DNA from: Candidatus Aquicultor sp.
GTDB taxonomy: Bacteria > Actinomycetota > Aquicultoria > Aquicultorales > Aquicultoraceae
Direction: 5' to 3'
Assembly (NCBI GenBank): GCA_036504445.1
Contig: DASXVE010000020.1
Coordinates: forward strand, 32,183 to 96,182
DNA length: 64,000 nucleotides
Shown here: positions 1 through 9,862 of the stretch, piece after piece
Layout: every line of letters starts with the position of its first letter
Numbering within the stretch: the stretch's first letter is position 1
Program-made: the position numbers and the translations under genes
Notes under the pieces: model-generated
What the model was told of the DNA's origin: nothing
Seen by the model: the letters and a program-made list of their open reading frames with translations, nothing else
Database searches by the model: none

Positions 1-1
1 A

Positions 2-1597
2 CTAACGTCTACCGGCATAGAAGCCACGCTCGCTGGCGACGCGCTTATGCGGGCATCAATGAGTTTCCCGCAGAAAAATGGAAAGATTGACCTTGGTATT
101 AATAATGGACAAATTGATTTACGACCCTTTATCGCCGCAAAACCTTATTTCGACCAGGCTAATTTTCATTCTCTCCTAGCGGTTGCCGAGTATGGAAAGA
201 TGCCGAACCCTACATTGCTCTCTTCAATTGAGAGAGCACGAGACGAGCTTGGGCAGCAGTTGCCTAAGCTGAGAAGCATAACCAAGAATGCAAAGCAAGC
301 AGTTGATTCATTGCCGGGTATTCTGGGCGCAAACGGCAAACGGCGGTATTTTCTAGCTGTTCAAAATAATGCCGAGCTAAGGGCAACAGGTGGTCTTATT
401 GGAAGCTATGGCGTGATAACAGTTGAAAATGGCAAGTTCACGCTCGATGCTTTTGATGAAATACATAAGCTTGAGAAGAAAAATCAGCCACCAGTAGACG
501 CACCGGAGGATTTTGTTTCCCGGTATAGCCGTTTTAAGGGAACAAGCATGTGGCTCAATGTCAATATGAGCCCTGATTTTCCTACTGTAAGCAGGCTATT
601 GGTTAAGCTTTATAAGAGCGTGACAGGTGATAGCGTAGACGGCGTAATTAGCGTTGATCCAGTAGCGCTCAAGTATTTACTGGTGGCAATAGGGCCTGTT
701 AAGATTCCGGGGGCGTCTATCGATGTAGATGCCAATAATGTTGTTGATTGGACACTTGTGCAGGCGTATGCGCACTATCCCGAAAACAAGGAACGAAAAG
801 ACTTTCTCGCAGATGTTGCAAAAGCTGTTTGGGAGCACATGGTTTCAGGTCAGATTGAGGATAAAACAAAATTTGTAGATCAACTTAGCTTAGCACTTTC
901 TGAAAAGCATATGGCGTTTTTTAGCACGTATGAGCAAGAACAAAAGCTGGCAGAAAGCCTTGGTTATGCGGGTGCGATACTGCCGACATCGGATGATTAT
1001 CTTCAGGTTTTAATGCAAAACCACGGTGGAAATAAGGTTGATATTTACATGCATGAGAAAATCGATTACTCGATAAACTTGAGACCAGATGGCTCAGGGC
1101 TCGCAAAGCTAACAATTAAAATTTCAAACGAAACACCGCTTATCGGCTTGCCGGAATATGTGGCTGGAGAGCATCCATTAGGCGCTAAGGGTGGCTATAG
1201 TAATACCTGGCTCAATATCTTTGTGCCGAAAGGCGCCCAATTATTGGTGGCAAAGGAAGACGGAGTAGATAGCGAGGTTGAAGTAGGCTTTGAAAAGGAC
1301 AAAACCGCCTTCTCACAATACGTAGAAATAGCGCCTAGAGCAAGTAAAACGGTTGATCTCACGTACGAACTGCCCCATGTCTTAATCCCTAATAATGATC
1401 GCATAAACTATAGCCTTGATTGGCAGGTGCAGCCAGCCATTAACAAGCCCGACAGCACCTTCAAGGTTATAGCACCTCAAGGGTTTGAGTTCAGCCAATT
1501 ACCGGCAGACCTAAAAAGAGAAGGAAAAGTAATCTCTTATAATGGAGTGCTTATGAAAGATCAACGGTTTGATTTTTCTCTCGTTGACAATCGTTAA
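2..1597 (+). CDS. DUF4012 family protein, 5' end outside window
   Basis: The reading frame is open to the left edge, so this is the C-terminal about 531 residues of a longer protein. It contains the DUF4012 core, seen around the stretch RYFLAVQNNAELRATGG (about residues 120-136 of the visible part). DUF4012 proteins are uncharacterised, usually membrane-anchored extracytoplasmic proteins common in actinobacterial and other Gram-positive polysaccharide clusters. No membrane segment is visible here, so any anchor must lie upstream of the window. It is followed by a decayed holA fragment and then by the polysaccharide genes, which fits a role at the cell surface. The molecular function is unknown; the family assignment is from recognition of the conserved block. 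Confidence 0.85.
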   Translation, partial: LTSTGIEATLAGDALMRASMSFPQKNGKIDLGINNGQIDLRPFIAAKPYFDQANFHSLLAVAEYGKMPNPTLLSSIERARDELGQQLPKLRSITKNAKQAVDSLPGILGANGKRRYFLAVQNNAELRATGGLIGSYGVITVENGKFTLDAFDEIHKLEKKNQPPVDAPEDFVSRYSRFKGTSMWLNVNMSPDFPTVSRLLVKLYKSVTGDSVDGVISVDPVALKYLLVAIGPVKIPGASIDVDANNVVDWTLVQAYAHYPENKERKDFLADVAKAVWEHMVSGQIEDKTKFVDQLSLALSEKHMAFFSTYEQEQKLAESLGYAGAILPTSDDYLQVLMQNHGGNKVDIYMHEKIDYSINLRPDGSGLAKLTIKISNETPLIGLPEYVAGEHPLGAKGGYSNTWLNIFVPKGAQLLVAKEDGVDSEVEVGFEKDKTAFSQYVEIAPRASKTVDLTYELPHVLIPNNDRINYSLDWQVQPAINKPDSTFKVIAPQGFEFSQLPADLKREGKVISYNGVLMKDQRFDFSLVDNR

Positions 1598-1686
1598 GCA
1601 ATCGCCTATTGCATAGCGGCCCCGTCATAAAGTGTCTGTAAAAAGGTAGCCGTACACATCTTCAATAAAAGTCCCAAGCCGAAGCC

Positions 1687-2019
1687 GTGCTGGCAAAATC
1701 GATCGAAACCTCGGGATTCGATCTCATCGACCGCATCGGTGAGCGCAAAGTAAAGAGCGCTCTCGATATTCTCACAACGATTCTACGGCAGGAGGAAGAG
1801 CACGATAACAAGTACCTCATCGAGCATCTAACGGGAGCTGAGGGTAAAAAACTACCATATTTTGCCGTAGCTAAGCTTAGAGCGCAAAGCCATAATTTCT
1901 CAGTGGGCGAGTTAGTTAAGATTTTTAATCACTTGATCGAGGCTGATATCGCACTTGAATCAAGCTCGCACCCCCCTGAAGGAATCATGGAAGACCTGGT
2001 TATCAGGTTGGTCGGGTAA
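1687..2019 (+). pseudogene. holA: C-terminal remnant of DNA polymerase III delta subunit
   Basis: The 110 residues resemble the C-terminal collar domain of the delta subunit of the clamp loader: FDLIDRIGERKVKSALDIL at the start and FNHLIEADIALESS near the end are typical of HolA. A full HolA is about 320-340 residues, so two thirds including the AAA+ part are missing. The frame is closed by stops at 1639 and 1666, only about 20-50 bases upstream of the GTG, and no convincing ribosome binding site precedes it. It therefore looks like a duplicated and truncated scrap, not a working gene. The family call is by pattern recognition; a complete holA elsewhere in the genome would be expected. Confidence 0.6.
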
Positions 2020-2133
2020 TTGTATCCTCAATCCTCATTATGGATATCAGCAATGATTATGTTGAAATAAGGGTATATGGTTGAATGTAACCCTAAGGTA
2101 TAGCTGATTTTACGTACTGAAAGGCGGTAACTT

Positions 2134-3126
2134 ATGGCAAATACGCAGTATGCAGCCGATTTTCTTCAATCTTACGGGCCTCAGCTGCCCATAAACGAGC
2201 TGGTAATTGAAATGAATAAGCTTTACCATGCATGTGAGGCAAGCATTTACGATACCCAGCACCCAGAAATACACGACCAGCTTCCTTTGCTTTGGCAAGA
2301 AATGATCGAACATAGTTTGCAGCAATACCCAAATCGCGCATGGCGTATTCTTGATATTGGTTGTGGTACGGGGTTTGAAGCTAAACAGCTTATCCAAAAC
2401 CTACCGCAAGGCAGCATAGAAAGCATTGTATGCTACGATCCATCTTTAGAGATGCTTGATTCCTGCCATTCGGCAATTTCGCCAATCTTTCCAAAGGCGT
2501 TCTTTTGCTCTGACCTTGGAGTGGTCCCGGCTAATCAAGGTCCTTATAATTTGCTCGCAACTAACTCATTGCTCCATCATCTGCCTAATCCCAAAGAAAC
2601 CATTAACCACGTACTGCCTTTGCTTGCGCGTAACGCTATTTGGTTGGCCGGGCACGAACCATCAAATAGGTTCTATAGCAATCGTGAATGCATGGAAAAT
2701 TATGAACGTTTTCTAGGGGAGAAGAGAAAGAATGAATGGAGGCGATATTTTTCACCAGAAAAATATTTAAGAAGATTCAAGAGGATGGTTGGGCTAGAAA
2801 ACGATTTCGTTAATCAGATTGCAAATGAGGCGCTTCATAGAGGTTTGTTTAAAAGAAAGCCATCAGCCTCTGCCATCGACCTGCTAGTTGATTTTCATGT
2901 CGCACATACAATCGAAGAAGCGGAAGCGGGTCGAGGATTCGATTTTGAAGTTTTGCAGCAGAACTTCGATGGGTTTTGGTGTCTTATCTATGTAAAGTCC
3001 TATTCCTTTATGGGTCCTTACTACGAGGGCAACCTAAGCAATAGATGGCTATATTTATGCAGGAATTTAGCATATAAGTTTCCTATGGATGGAGCAAATT
3101 TCTGCTCAGTCTGGGCAAGGCAATAA
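2134..3126 (+). CDS. Class I SAM-dependent methyltransferase
   Basis: A 330-residue protein with the Rossmann methyltransferase motif I RILDIGCGTG at about residues 71-80 and a post-III region LLATNSLLHHLPNP near residue 145. An N-terminal helical section of about 60 residues precedes the SAM-binding fold and a C-terminal section of about 130 residues follows it, which could form the acceptor site. A moderate Shine-Dalgarno (AAGGCGG) precedes the ATG. It sits between the DUF4012 gene and the priming glycosyltransferase, so it may modify a sugar or a lipid-linked intermediate of the surface polysaccharide. The substrate cannot be read from the sequence. Confidence 0.8.
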   Translation: MANTQYAADFLQSYGPQLPINELVIEMNKLYHACEASIYDTQHPEIHDQLPLLWQEMIEHSLQQYPNRAWRILDIGCGTGFEAKQLIQNLPQGSIESIVCYDPSLEMLDSCHSAISPIFPKAFFCSDLGVVPANQGPYNLLATNSLLHHLPNPKETINHVLPLLARNAIWLAGHEPSNRFYSNRECMENYERFLGEKRKNEWRRYFSPEKYLRRFKRMVGLENDFVNQIANEALHRGLFKRKPSASAIDLLVDFHVAHTIEEAEAGRGFDFEVLQQNFDGFWCLIYVKSYSFMGPYYEGNLSNRWLYLCRNLAYKFPMDGANFCSVWARQ

Positions 3127-3964
3127 TACAGGAAATGCTGTTAAGGTACCCATCATCATTATGTTATCAATCACCTAATTGGGTACTAATCATTGCTCTT
3201 TATCAAAGACCGTACCGATGCAGGCGTTATCACACTTATTTATCCCTAAAAACCACTAAAAAACCAATCCCTATTAAACGTTTTAATTTATCGAAATTGG
3301 AGAATATTAAGAAATGAGTAATCTAGCCATGATAATATATAACAGCAATATGAACAGTAAATTAGCAGATGATACTGGCAATACGGTCATTTGGCAGATT
3401 GTCAACGCCGGTTGAAAATTGACCCCCTGAGAATCATTGACCCACCTCCTTTGCTGAGAGAACGCCGGCTTTTCGTTTGTCTTTAAGCCGGTAGGATTCA
3501 CCCTTGATGTTGATGGTGACTGAATGATGAAGCAGCCGGTCAAGTATGGCACCGTCAAGTACGTTATCTTGTGCTACCACCTCACCCCAGGCACCGTAGC
3601 CTTTATTCGATGTTAAGATCATCGTGCGTCAAAAGGAGGCAAAAGTCCCTATCACCGCTGCGTGATCAAGGCCGCTATTTACAGACGGATTGGGACTTGA
3701 CCTAGCATAGCAAAGCTTCGCACGAATATTTCACATAATTTGTACACTTGCCTTTTATCTTTTTTGCTTCGGTATCTTTTTTCGAGGTTGTTTTTAGTTT
3801 AAGCCCTTTTACGGGATTACGAAGCCATTAACATGGCTTAGTGCTTATTAAAAGACATGCGCTAATACTTGGAAGCACATGTTTAAAAAAGTAGTAAATC
3901 GGTTAAATACAGATCGCCGAATATTGTAATATCAATATTTGGTATTACTAAATAGCCATTACCA
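3127..3964. other. Gene-poor interval with insertion-sequence debris
   Basis: This 838-base gap holds no intact gene. Positions 3434-3627 carry the tail of an istB gene on the minus strand (listed separately), and 3399-3443 has GTTGAAAATTGACCC and a second TGACCC, as at IS21-family ends. To the right, 3638-3704 reads as a short + strand frame (GGKSPYHRCVIKAAIYRRIG) that may be the end of another transposase, which I cannot name. The last 240 bases are AT-rich, with an inverted AATATTG/CAATATT near 3922-3940 upstream of the sugar transferase; a promoter is likely there but I could not define one. Confidence 0.5.
3434..3627 (-). pseudogene. istB: C-terminal remnant of IS21-family IstB ATPase
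   Basis: About 62 residues match the end of IstB, the AAA+ transposition helper of IS21 elements: ILTSNKGYGAWGEV, then ILDRLLHHSVTINIKGESY and the basic tail RLKDKRKAG. A complete IstB is about 250 residues; the Walker A and B regions are missing because the homology stops abruptly near 3627, where unrelated sequence begins. The 3' end is followed by an IS21-like terminal sequence around 3405-3443. No istA is present. This is a dead fragment and a marker of a past insertion next to the polysaccharide locus. Confidence 0.8.
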
Positions 3965-5557
3965 TTGGAAGGGTCAGCTACTAAGAGACATATGAGAAAT
4001 ACTAGGACAAGGTACGGTATAGATAACGATCAAGCCAAGGACGTTCTATTACATCCCGACGTAATTGAGCAAGTAGATGTTGTGGAGCAGATTTCGCCCC
4101 AAATTAGAAGCCGGCGAGTTTTCTCTCAGTTGGGTGTAGTGCTGGTTCTAGCTATGGCAGATATTATCACCCTGGCTATGGCCCTCTATCTCGCGATTCT
4201 TATTCGCTTACACGCACTGCCTCCATTAGCCAAGGCGTTTACCCCCGGGATTCCTTCAAGGCTTATCGACCAGCTATGGTGGGTTTTAATCATCGGCCTC
4301 GCATGTCTCACTTATGAAAATTTATATTCAAAGCGATTGCCGTTTTGGAGGGAGTCTAAGAGATTAGTAAAGTCTATGACGCTGGCTTTTATTCTCATGC
4401 TCGCCGTTGTTTCGTTAGGCAAGATGAGCAATGAAGTTTCTCGCACAGTGTTGGTTTTAGGCTATCTTATTTCAATTATTCTATTGCCCCTCGCACGGTT
4501 AACAACAAAAACTATTCTAACACGGATTGGTTTTGGAACCCGGTCTGTCCTCATTTTGGGTGCAGGTAAAACCGGCGAATTGGTCGCTCGCATGTTATTG
4601 CGGGACCATTTCTTGGGTTACCGTGTCGCCGGTTTCTTGGATGATAATCCAATCAAGCGCGCTAAATACATCCAAGTAAACGGCGCATGTTTTCCCGTTA
4701 TGGGGACTTTCAGTGACTGTGATCGGATCATGGAGCAAACCGGTGCTCGCCATATTATTATAGCAACCCCGGGAATGTCAGCCGGCAAACTCGTAGCGCT
4801 TGTAAACCATCTCCAACGGCAAGCCGATTCGGTAGCGGTAATTCCCGATCTCGTCGGCGTACCGATTATAGGCATCGAAGCTAACTACTCAATTGATGAG
4901 CAAATGCTCTCGCTTCATATCCGCAACAATCTTGCAAACCCATTAAAGACGTTTACAAAACGCCTTTTCGATTTAGTCGTAGGCACCATTATCTTGATTG
5001 CCGTATTGCCGATTATGCTCCTCATCATGGTCGCAGTCAAACTCGATTCGCCGGGGGCGTCAGTTTTCTCGCACTCCCGTATTGGAAAGGGCGGGACGGC
5101 GTTTAAATTCTACAAGTTCCGGACCATGTATGTAAATAACGAAGAGATTCTACAAAAGCATCTTGAGGGTAATCATAGGGCGCAAATGGAGTGGAGGACG
5201 TACGCCAAACTCAAAGAGTACGATCCACGTGTCACGCGGGCAGGGAAACTCCTTAGGAAAACAAGCCTCGACGAACTTCCGCAGATATTTAACGTGATCA
5301 AGGGAGAGATGAGTTTGGTCGGCCCGCGTCCTTATCTGCCAGGAGAGTTCACCCGATTGGGAACCCATGCCACATCCATTTTGTCGGCCCGACCCGGTGT
5401 AACAGGCTTATGGCAGGTCAGCGGCCGCAACAAGATAGATTTTGAAGGCCGGCTAGGCCTCGAATCCTGGTATGTTCGTAACTGGTCCCTGTGGCTAGAC
5501 ATTACGCTGCTCGCTCGAACTTTGGGCGTGGTATTAGCAGGAAAAGGGGCGTATTAA
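3965..5557 (+). CDS. Polyprenyl-phosphate sugar phosphotransferase (priming enzyme)
   Basis: Initiates repeat-unit assembly by moving a sugar-1-phosphate from a nucleotide sugar to undecaprenyl phosphate at the inner face of the membrane. About four membrane helices lie in residues 55-180, a Rossmann-like domain begins at [10 protein letters not shown] (196-205), a membrane anchor lies at 338-358, and the bacterial sugar transferase domain follows, with KFYKFRTM (381-388), SLDELPQ (434-440) and SLVGPRP (450-456). At 530 residues it is a full-length WbaP/EpsE-like enzyme. The frame can start at TTG 3965 or ATG 3992 (residue 10); neither has a clear ribosome binding site and the ATG may be the true start. 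A decayed paralogue follows. Confidence 0.9.
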   Translation: MEGSATKRHMRNTRTRYGIDNDQAKDVLLHPDVIEQVDVVEQISPQIRSRRVFSQLGVVLVLAMADIITLAMALYLAILIRLHALPPLAKAFTPGIPSRLIDQLWWVLIIGLACLTYENLYSKRLPFWRESKRLVKSMTLAFILMLAVVSLGKMSNEVSRTVLVLGYLISIILLPLARLTTKTILTRIGFGTRSVLILGAGKTGELVARMLLRDHFLGYRVAGFLDDNPIKRAKYIQVNGACFPVMGTFSDCDRIMEQTGARHIIIATPGMSAGKLVALVNHLQRQADSVAVIPDLVGVPIIGIEANYSIDEQMLSLHIRNNLANPLKTFTKRLFDLVVGTIILIAVLPIMLLIMVAVKLDSPGASVFSHSRIGKGGTAFKFYKFRTMYVNNEEILQKHLEGNHRAQMEWRTYAKLKEYDPRVTRAGKLLRKTSLDELPQIFNVIKGEMSLVGPRPYLPGEFTRLGTHATSILSARPGVTGLWQVSGRNKIDFEGRLGLESWYVRNWSLWLDITLLARTLGVVLAGKGAY

Positions 5558-5738
5558 TTATCTAGTAAAGATAATTAATATCAAGCGATAGTAGTTTAAA
5601 ATATTAGGCTTTAAGAAATATATGAAGAGACGGTAAAGAGCATGTCCATTTAACCTATGCCTGTACTGCTAGATCTTAGCGCAATTAGATACAGGTAATA
5701 CGCTTGGTAAGGCAATAAGCGGCAGGGGAGTTCAATTA

Positions 5739-6593
5739 ATGTCAGAAACATCTCAGGATTTAGCAGTAGAAGCTAGCGTTTTATTAACAGATGAGTTAGA
5801 AAATGTTTTTTTGCCTGGGGTAAACCGTAAGCAGACTGCTTCTCAGTTTTTAGCAACGCTAATTCTAACCATGACAGATTTGGTCTGCGTATTAGGTGCT
5901 TTTTTCACAGCCCTTATAATACGGATGAAGATTCTGCCTGTTGTTGCTTCAATAAACAATGTAGAAGTACCTAAAATCATGCTAAATCGATTATGGATGA
6001 CCCTTTCGGTCTATATTCTGTGTCTAACCTATGAAGGTCTCCACACCGAGCGGCTTAGTTACAGGGAAGAGACAAAGCAACAAGTTAAAGCAATTACGTT
6101 GGCTTTTATGCTGGCGATCATCTCTTTGGGTCAGCTGGGTGATTATGTCTCACGAACAGTTCTCGTATTGGGTTATCTTATGTTGATTGTCTTATTGCCC
6201 GCAGGGAGGCTAATGGCAAAAAAGGTTTTAGCCGGAGCTGGTCTAAGGGATCAACCTGTGATAATGCTGGGGGCGGGTAAGACAGGTAAGCTCGTGGCGA
6301 ACAGCTTATTGCGAGAAAAATATATGGGCTATCGTATTGCCGGGTTTTTTAATGATCAGATTCTTAAAAGATACCTTGATGCAAACCCTGTAGCCAGGCA
6401 TGATCGGAATAAGTATGCCTGGCCCAGAGGCTATGACCCTCGGCTAACACGGGTTGGTAGCCTGCTCAGGAAGTTCAGTCTGGGCGAGCTTCCCCAAATC
6501 CTTAATGTGCTTAAAGATGGTATGAGTTTGGTTGACCCGTGTCCTTATCCTCCGAGAGAGAGGCTCCGTCTCATTAACCATGCCGCGTACTAA
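5739..6593 (+). pseudogene. Internally deleted paralogue of the priming sugar transferase
   Basis: The first 206 residues align throughout with the upstream enzyme, including the membrane helices and LGAGKTGK. At about base 6357 the frame jumps from the Rossmann domain straight to the equivalent of residue 395 of the full-length copy, an in-frame loss of about 170 residues covering the catalytic-domain membrane anchor and KFYKFRTM. The remaining part carries substitutions at conserved sites: SLGELPQ for SLDELPQ and VDPCPY for VGPRPY. The last 60 residues are also missing. The reading frame is nevertheless intact with a plausible ribosome binding site (GGCAGGGGAG). Catalysis is not expected; a residual role as a membrane partner cannot be excluded. 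Confidence 0.8.
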
Positions 6594-6662
6594 ACATATT
6601 AAGTTGCCCTACCTTGAACCTGCAGGCATTCAGGATAACTGACTGAGAGTTAGGAATTAGAG

Positions 6663-7436
6663 ATGTTAAAAAAAGAAAGCATTGCTAGATTCTTCGATAC
6701 CGCGGCGGTCGGGCGAGATCAGGCTATTGAGGAATCTCTGACTGTTAACTATGAACAAATAGTCAGGCAGCAGAAAGTATTGACTTTGGCTGATTTTAAA
6801 CAAGGTGACCGTGTGCTTGATATAGGATGCGGTAACGGGCGCGATTTATCCGCGCTCGGTCATGGATATCCGCACATCTCGTTAGCCGGCGTAGATTTTT
6901 CTCCGGGAATGTTGAGAGAGGCTTCGCGTCGGCTCGCAACCGAAGGTCTTAAAGGCATTGAATTAAAAGTTGCAGATGCATGTGCTCTGCCATTTGATGA
7001 TAACACATTCGATCTAGTTATCTGCAGTGAAGTTATTGAGCATATTCCGGATTACAGATTAGCGATACATGAAATCTGGCGTGTACTATGCCCCGGCGGC
7101 TCGTTAATTGTGACAACACCGAACTGGCAGAGCCTATACGGGGTAGATAGAAAACTGCTGGAATGGATGCGCGTGAGGCGCGGCAAAGAGCCATGGGATC
7201 ATGAGTATGATTGTTGGAAAACATCAGCGGAAGTTAGGAGTGCGTTAAGGAAGCATGGTTTTAAGATTATCAAGCAAGTAGGCGCATGCTACTTGCCCGG
7301 CTTTATCATGTTTAGCAGGTTACCAAAAGTGATTCAGCGTACAGTTATTTATTTTGTCGGTTTGGTTGAGCCCATACTGTCAACGGTATTGCCGGGATTT
7401 GGCTATATGATTGGTTTTCTTGCGCGTAAAGATTAG
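6663..7436 (+). CDS. Class I SAM-dependent methyltransferase
   Basis: A 257-residue Methyltransf_11-type enzyme. Motif I is RVLDIGCGNG at residues 50-59, an acidic residue follows in AGVDFSPGM, and SEVIEHIPD marks the post-II region. The C-terminal 40 residues (IQRTVIYFVGLVEPIL onwards) are hydrophobic and may associate with the membrane or with a lipid-linked substrate. It starts at ATG 6663 and lies between the decayed sugar transferase and a second methyltransferase. The arrangement suggests methylation of a sugar in the surface polysaccharide; the precise acceptor is unknown. Confidence 0.85.
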   Translation: MLKKESIARFFDTAAVGRDQAIEESLTVNYEQIVRQQKVLTLADFKQGDRVLDIGCGNGRDLSALGHGYPHISLAGVDFSPGMLREASRRLATEGLKGIELKVADACALPFDDNTFDLVICSEVIEHIPDYRLAIHEIWRVLCPGGSLIVTTPNWQSLYGVDRKLLEWMRVRRGKEPWDHEYDCWKTSAEVRSALRKHGFKIIKQVGACYLPGFIMFSRLPKVIQRTVIYFVGLVEPILSTVLPGFGYMIGFLARKD

Positions 7437-7520
7437 ACCTGGACGGCAATATTTATTTCCGTAGCTTACGTTGCTGGTTCGCACTATGGGTGCGGTGTTA
7501 ATGGAAAGGGGGCTTATTAT

Positions 7521-8315
7521 ATGTCAGGAATAGATTTAAATGAGGATCATCAACCTATAGATCATATGCAAATAGATTATCTTCGTCTAGGTTATGCCGA
7601 ATTCTACGTCCAAGAGAACCAATTTGATCAACAGACTTTAGATGATCTAGCAGATTATTATTGGGCCAACTATGGTTCCTTTCTACCAAAAGATCCAGAA
7701 GCACGAATTCTAGATGTGGGCTGTGGCGGCGGTCAATTCTTAAGGTGCCTTGAACAGAAGGGCTATCGCTCGCCTATCGGTGTTGATATATCTTTGAATA
7801 TGGTTCGGCTTGCCTCTACTGTCGCTAGAAACTCTCAAGTAGATTTAACTGAAGATACCGAGAGATACCTAAAAGAAACAGGGCCATACGATGCCATAGT
7901 GATTGATGACGTGCTTGAACACATACCCAAACATCAGACAATCCCGTTTCTGCTCTCAGTTAAAGAAGCCCTTAGGCCGGGTGCAACTCTTTTGATAAAA
8001 GTGCCGAATATGGGCGCTCTTTTTGTCGGTCAATCTAGGTATATAGATTTTACTCACGAAGTAGGATATACGCAGGAAAGTCTGCATCAGGTGCTAAAAG
8101 ATATTGGTTACGTTGATATCACGCTCTGGGCTCCAATCCCTCCGCCGCCCAACTGTCTTACACGCTCTTTGCGAAGAGCGCTGGGTAACTTCCGCAGAGC
8201 ATTTCTAAGTGCCGCAATCGAAAGAACCTTGGTTTGGGCGGGATATAGTGTACCAAAGATTACATCAGAACTCCTAATGGCCGTAGCAAGGAAACCAGGT
8301 CAAGCAACAGATTGA
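7521..8315 (+). CDS. Class I SAM-dependent methyltransferase
   Basis: A 264-residue methyltransferase with motif I RILDVGCGGG at residues 62-71, the motif II acidic residue in IGVDISLNM, and DDVLEHIP as the post-II signature. It resembles Methyltransf_23 proteins found in O-antigen and capsule loci. A strong ribosome binding site (GGAAAGGGGG) precedes ATG 7521. The stop codon overlaps the TTG start of the following flippase gene (TTGA at 8312-8315), so the two are translationally coupled. The substrate is likely a nucleotide sugar or lipid-linked glycan, inferred only from context. Confidence 0.85.
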   Translation: MSGIDLNEDHQPIDHMQIDYLRLGYAEFYVQENQFDQQTLDDLADYYWANYGSFLPKDPEARILDVGCGGGQFLRCLEQKGYRSPIGVDISLNMVRLASTVARNSQVDLTEDTERYLKETGPYDAIVIDDVLEHIPKHQTIPFLLSVKEALRPGATLLIKVPNMGALFVGQSRYIDFTHEVGYTQESLHQVLKDIGYVDITLWAPIPPPPNCLTRSLRRALGNFRRAFLSAAIERTLVWAGYSVPKITSELLMAVARKPGQATD

Positions 8316-9862
8316 ATATCGAACACGAAAGGCAGGAAAGGGTTTTGGGGGCCTCATTTCGCAAAAAAGCTATTAGCGCAACATTCTGGGGCAATTTTGC
8401 GCTGGTTGCAGCATATGCGGCGCAGTTAACCTTTATTTCCCGATTTGGGGTTGGCAGGTCACTTGATGTCTACCTTGCAACCAATTCTATCGCTAATTTC
8501 TTTTTGGCCGGGGTTGGCGGCGGTTTTTTAAATTCTCTGGTATCCGGGCTTCTCCGTGATAGGGATAATGGGTCTGGTTTTACAGGTGTTGCAAGTGCCA
8601 CGAGCATAATCATAGGAATGATTTTTATCGTTATTGGGACAATGTTGGGTTTATTTGCTTTACCTGTATTACATAGCATAATGCCGGGGCTTATGGTCAG
8701 GTGTAGCGAGTTGGCCATAAACTTGCTTAAAGTTAACGCACTTGCATTTGTACTTAACGGTGTGGCATTTGGGCTTACAGGAATTCTTTACGCGCAAGGC
8801 AAAATGGGTCTCGCATCGTTTTCGCCGGCTTTCGTAAGCTTGGGCGGCATGATCGGTGCTCTTTTGTTTGGCGGTTCGTATGGCGTAAGCTCTATTGCCT
8901 GGGGGACTGCAGCAGGTAGCCTTGTGCGCCTTGTGGCTAGTTTTGCTTTGCTCTACAGGGTGAAATCAATCAAAGTACCTCGAGAGAGGGTGGAGTGGGC
9001 AAAAGCAAAAGAGGTGCTTCGCATGTCGTTTCCTTTGTCATTAATTGGAATGCTATTCTTCGCTAGCTCATTAATGGACAAAAGATTTGCGTCTTATCTG
9101 CCATCCGGAAGCATAACTTTGCTAAACTATGGAATCTTGCTAAACACGACCGTAGTAAGCTTAATGTCGGGCGGTCTAGCCATAGCAGGAACGCAATCGC
9201 TCAGCAGCAATGAAAAACGACGGTCTCAGGTTTTATTTTGGAAAATGGTATGGTCGTCCTTACTGGTAATGCCGCCAATTATCGCTATATACTTAATCGC
9301 ACGCGAGCCAATTATCACGCTAGTTTTTGGTTGGGGTAAGGTTAACGCAAAGGATATTGTTCTACTTGGAAAAATAATCTTGTGGAGTTCCGGTATTCTT
9401 ATCGCAGCTCCGACCGCTGCAGTTATTAGTGCTCTTTATGCTGAGAGAAAGATTAGAGAAGTCGCCGTTTCGATATTAACCGGCCTTGTTCTATTTTGGC
9501 TTGTTGCAACAGAATTGGTATCTTCATTGGGGATTACCGGTCTCGCTCTAGCATACTCAGCGTTCTATATAACATCAGCGGTTGTTTTGATGATTTTCCT
9601 TTTTAGGTCTGGGTTTATTGCTGAGGAGCAGAGTTTGTTCACTCAATTTGGGGGATTCGTCTTCACACTTTTTATTGGGGCGGCCGGGGGCGTGTCGTTG
9701 CTTCATGCTAGTAAATATTTTTTCCAGAATGCCTCATCTCATGTAACCGCTGCAATACAAATCCTTTTGGTAAGTGTGGCGATTTTCGCCACACAAGTAC
9801 CTTTTTGGCGGAGAGCATGGTTAAACATCTCTGGATTTGAAGGAAAGGAGATTAGAGAGTGA
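8312..9862 (+). CDS. MurJ/Wzx-type lipid-linked oligosaccharide flippase
   Basis: A 516-residue polytopic protein with about 14 hydrophobic segments, typical in length and spacing of the MOP exporter superfamily (MurJ, Wzx). Such proteins flip undecaprenyl-linked glycans across the cytoplasmic membrane. The N-terminal block with ATFWGNFALVAAYAAQLTFI and the LDVYLATNSIANFF stretch fit the MurJ-like branch. It starts at TTG 8312 overlapping the stop of the preceding methyltransferase and ends overlapping the GTG of the next glycosyltransferase (GTGA at 9859-9862). Its place inside a glycosyltransferase cluster argues for export of the polysaccharide repeat unit, not for the housekeeping lipid II flippase. 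Confidence 0.8.
   Translation: MNIEHERQERVLGASFRKKAISATFWGNFALVAAYAAQLTFISRFGVGRSLDVYLATNSIANFFLAGVGGGFLNSLVSGLLRDRDNGSGFTGVASATSIIIGMIFIVIGTMLGLFALPVLHSIMPGLMVRCSELAINLLKVNALAFVLNGVAFGLTGILYAQGKMGLASFSPAFVSLGGMIGALLFGGSYGVSSIAWGTAAGSLVRLVASFALLYRVKSIKVPRERVEWAKAKEVLRMSFPLSLIGMLFFASSLMDKRFASYLPSGSITLLNYGILLNTTVVSLMSGGLAIAGTQSLSSNEKRRSQVLFWKMVWSSLLVMPPIIAIYLIAREPIITLVFGWGKVNAKDIVLLGKIILWSSGILIAAPTAAVISALYAERKIREVAVSILTGLVLFWLVATELVSSLGITGLALAYSAFYITSAVVLMIFLFRSGFIAEEQSLFTQFGGFVFTLFIGAAGGVSLLHASKYFFQNASSHVTAAIQILLVSVAIFATQVPFWRRAWLNISGFEGKEIRE

Noticed and set aside
3135..3317. 60-residue frame after the first methyltransferase
   Set aside because: No ribosome binding site, unusual composition, lies in an insertion-sequence-damaged interval; likely chance.
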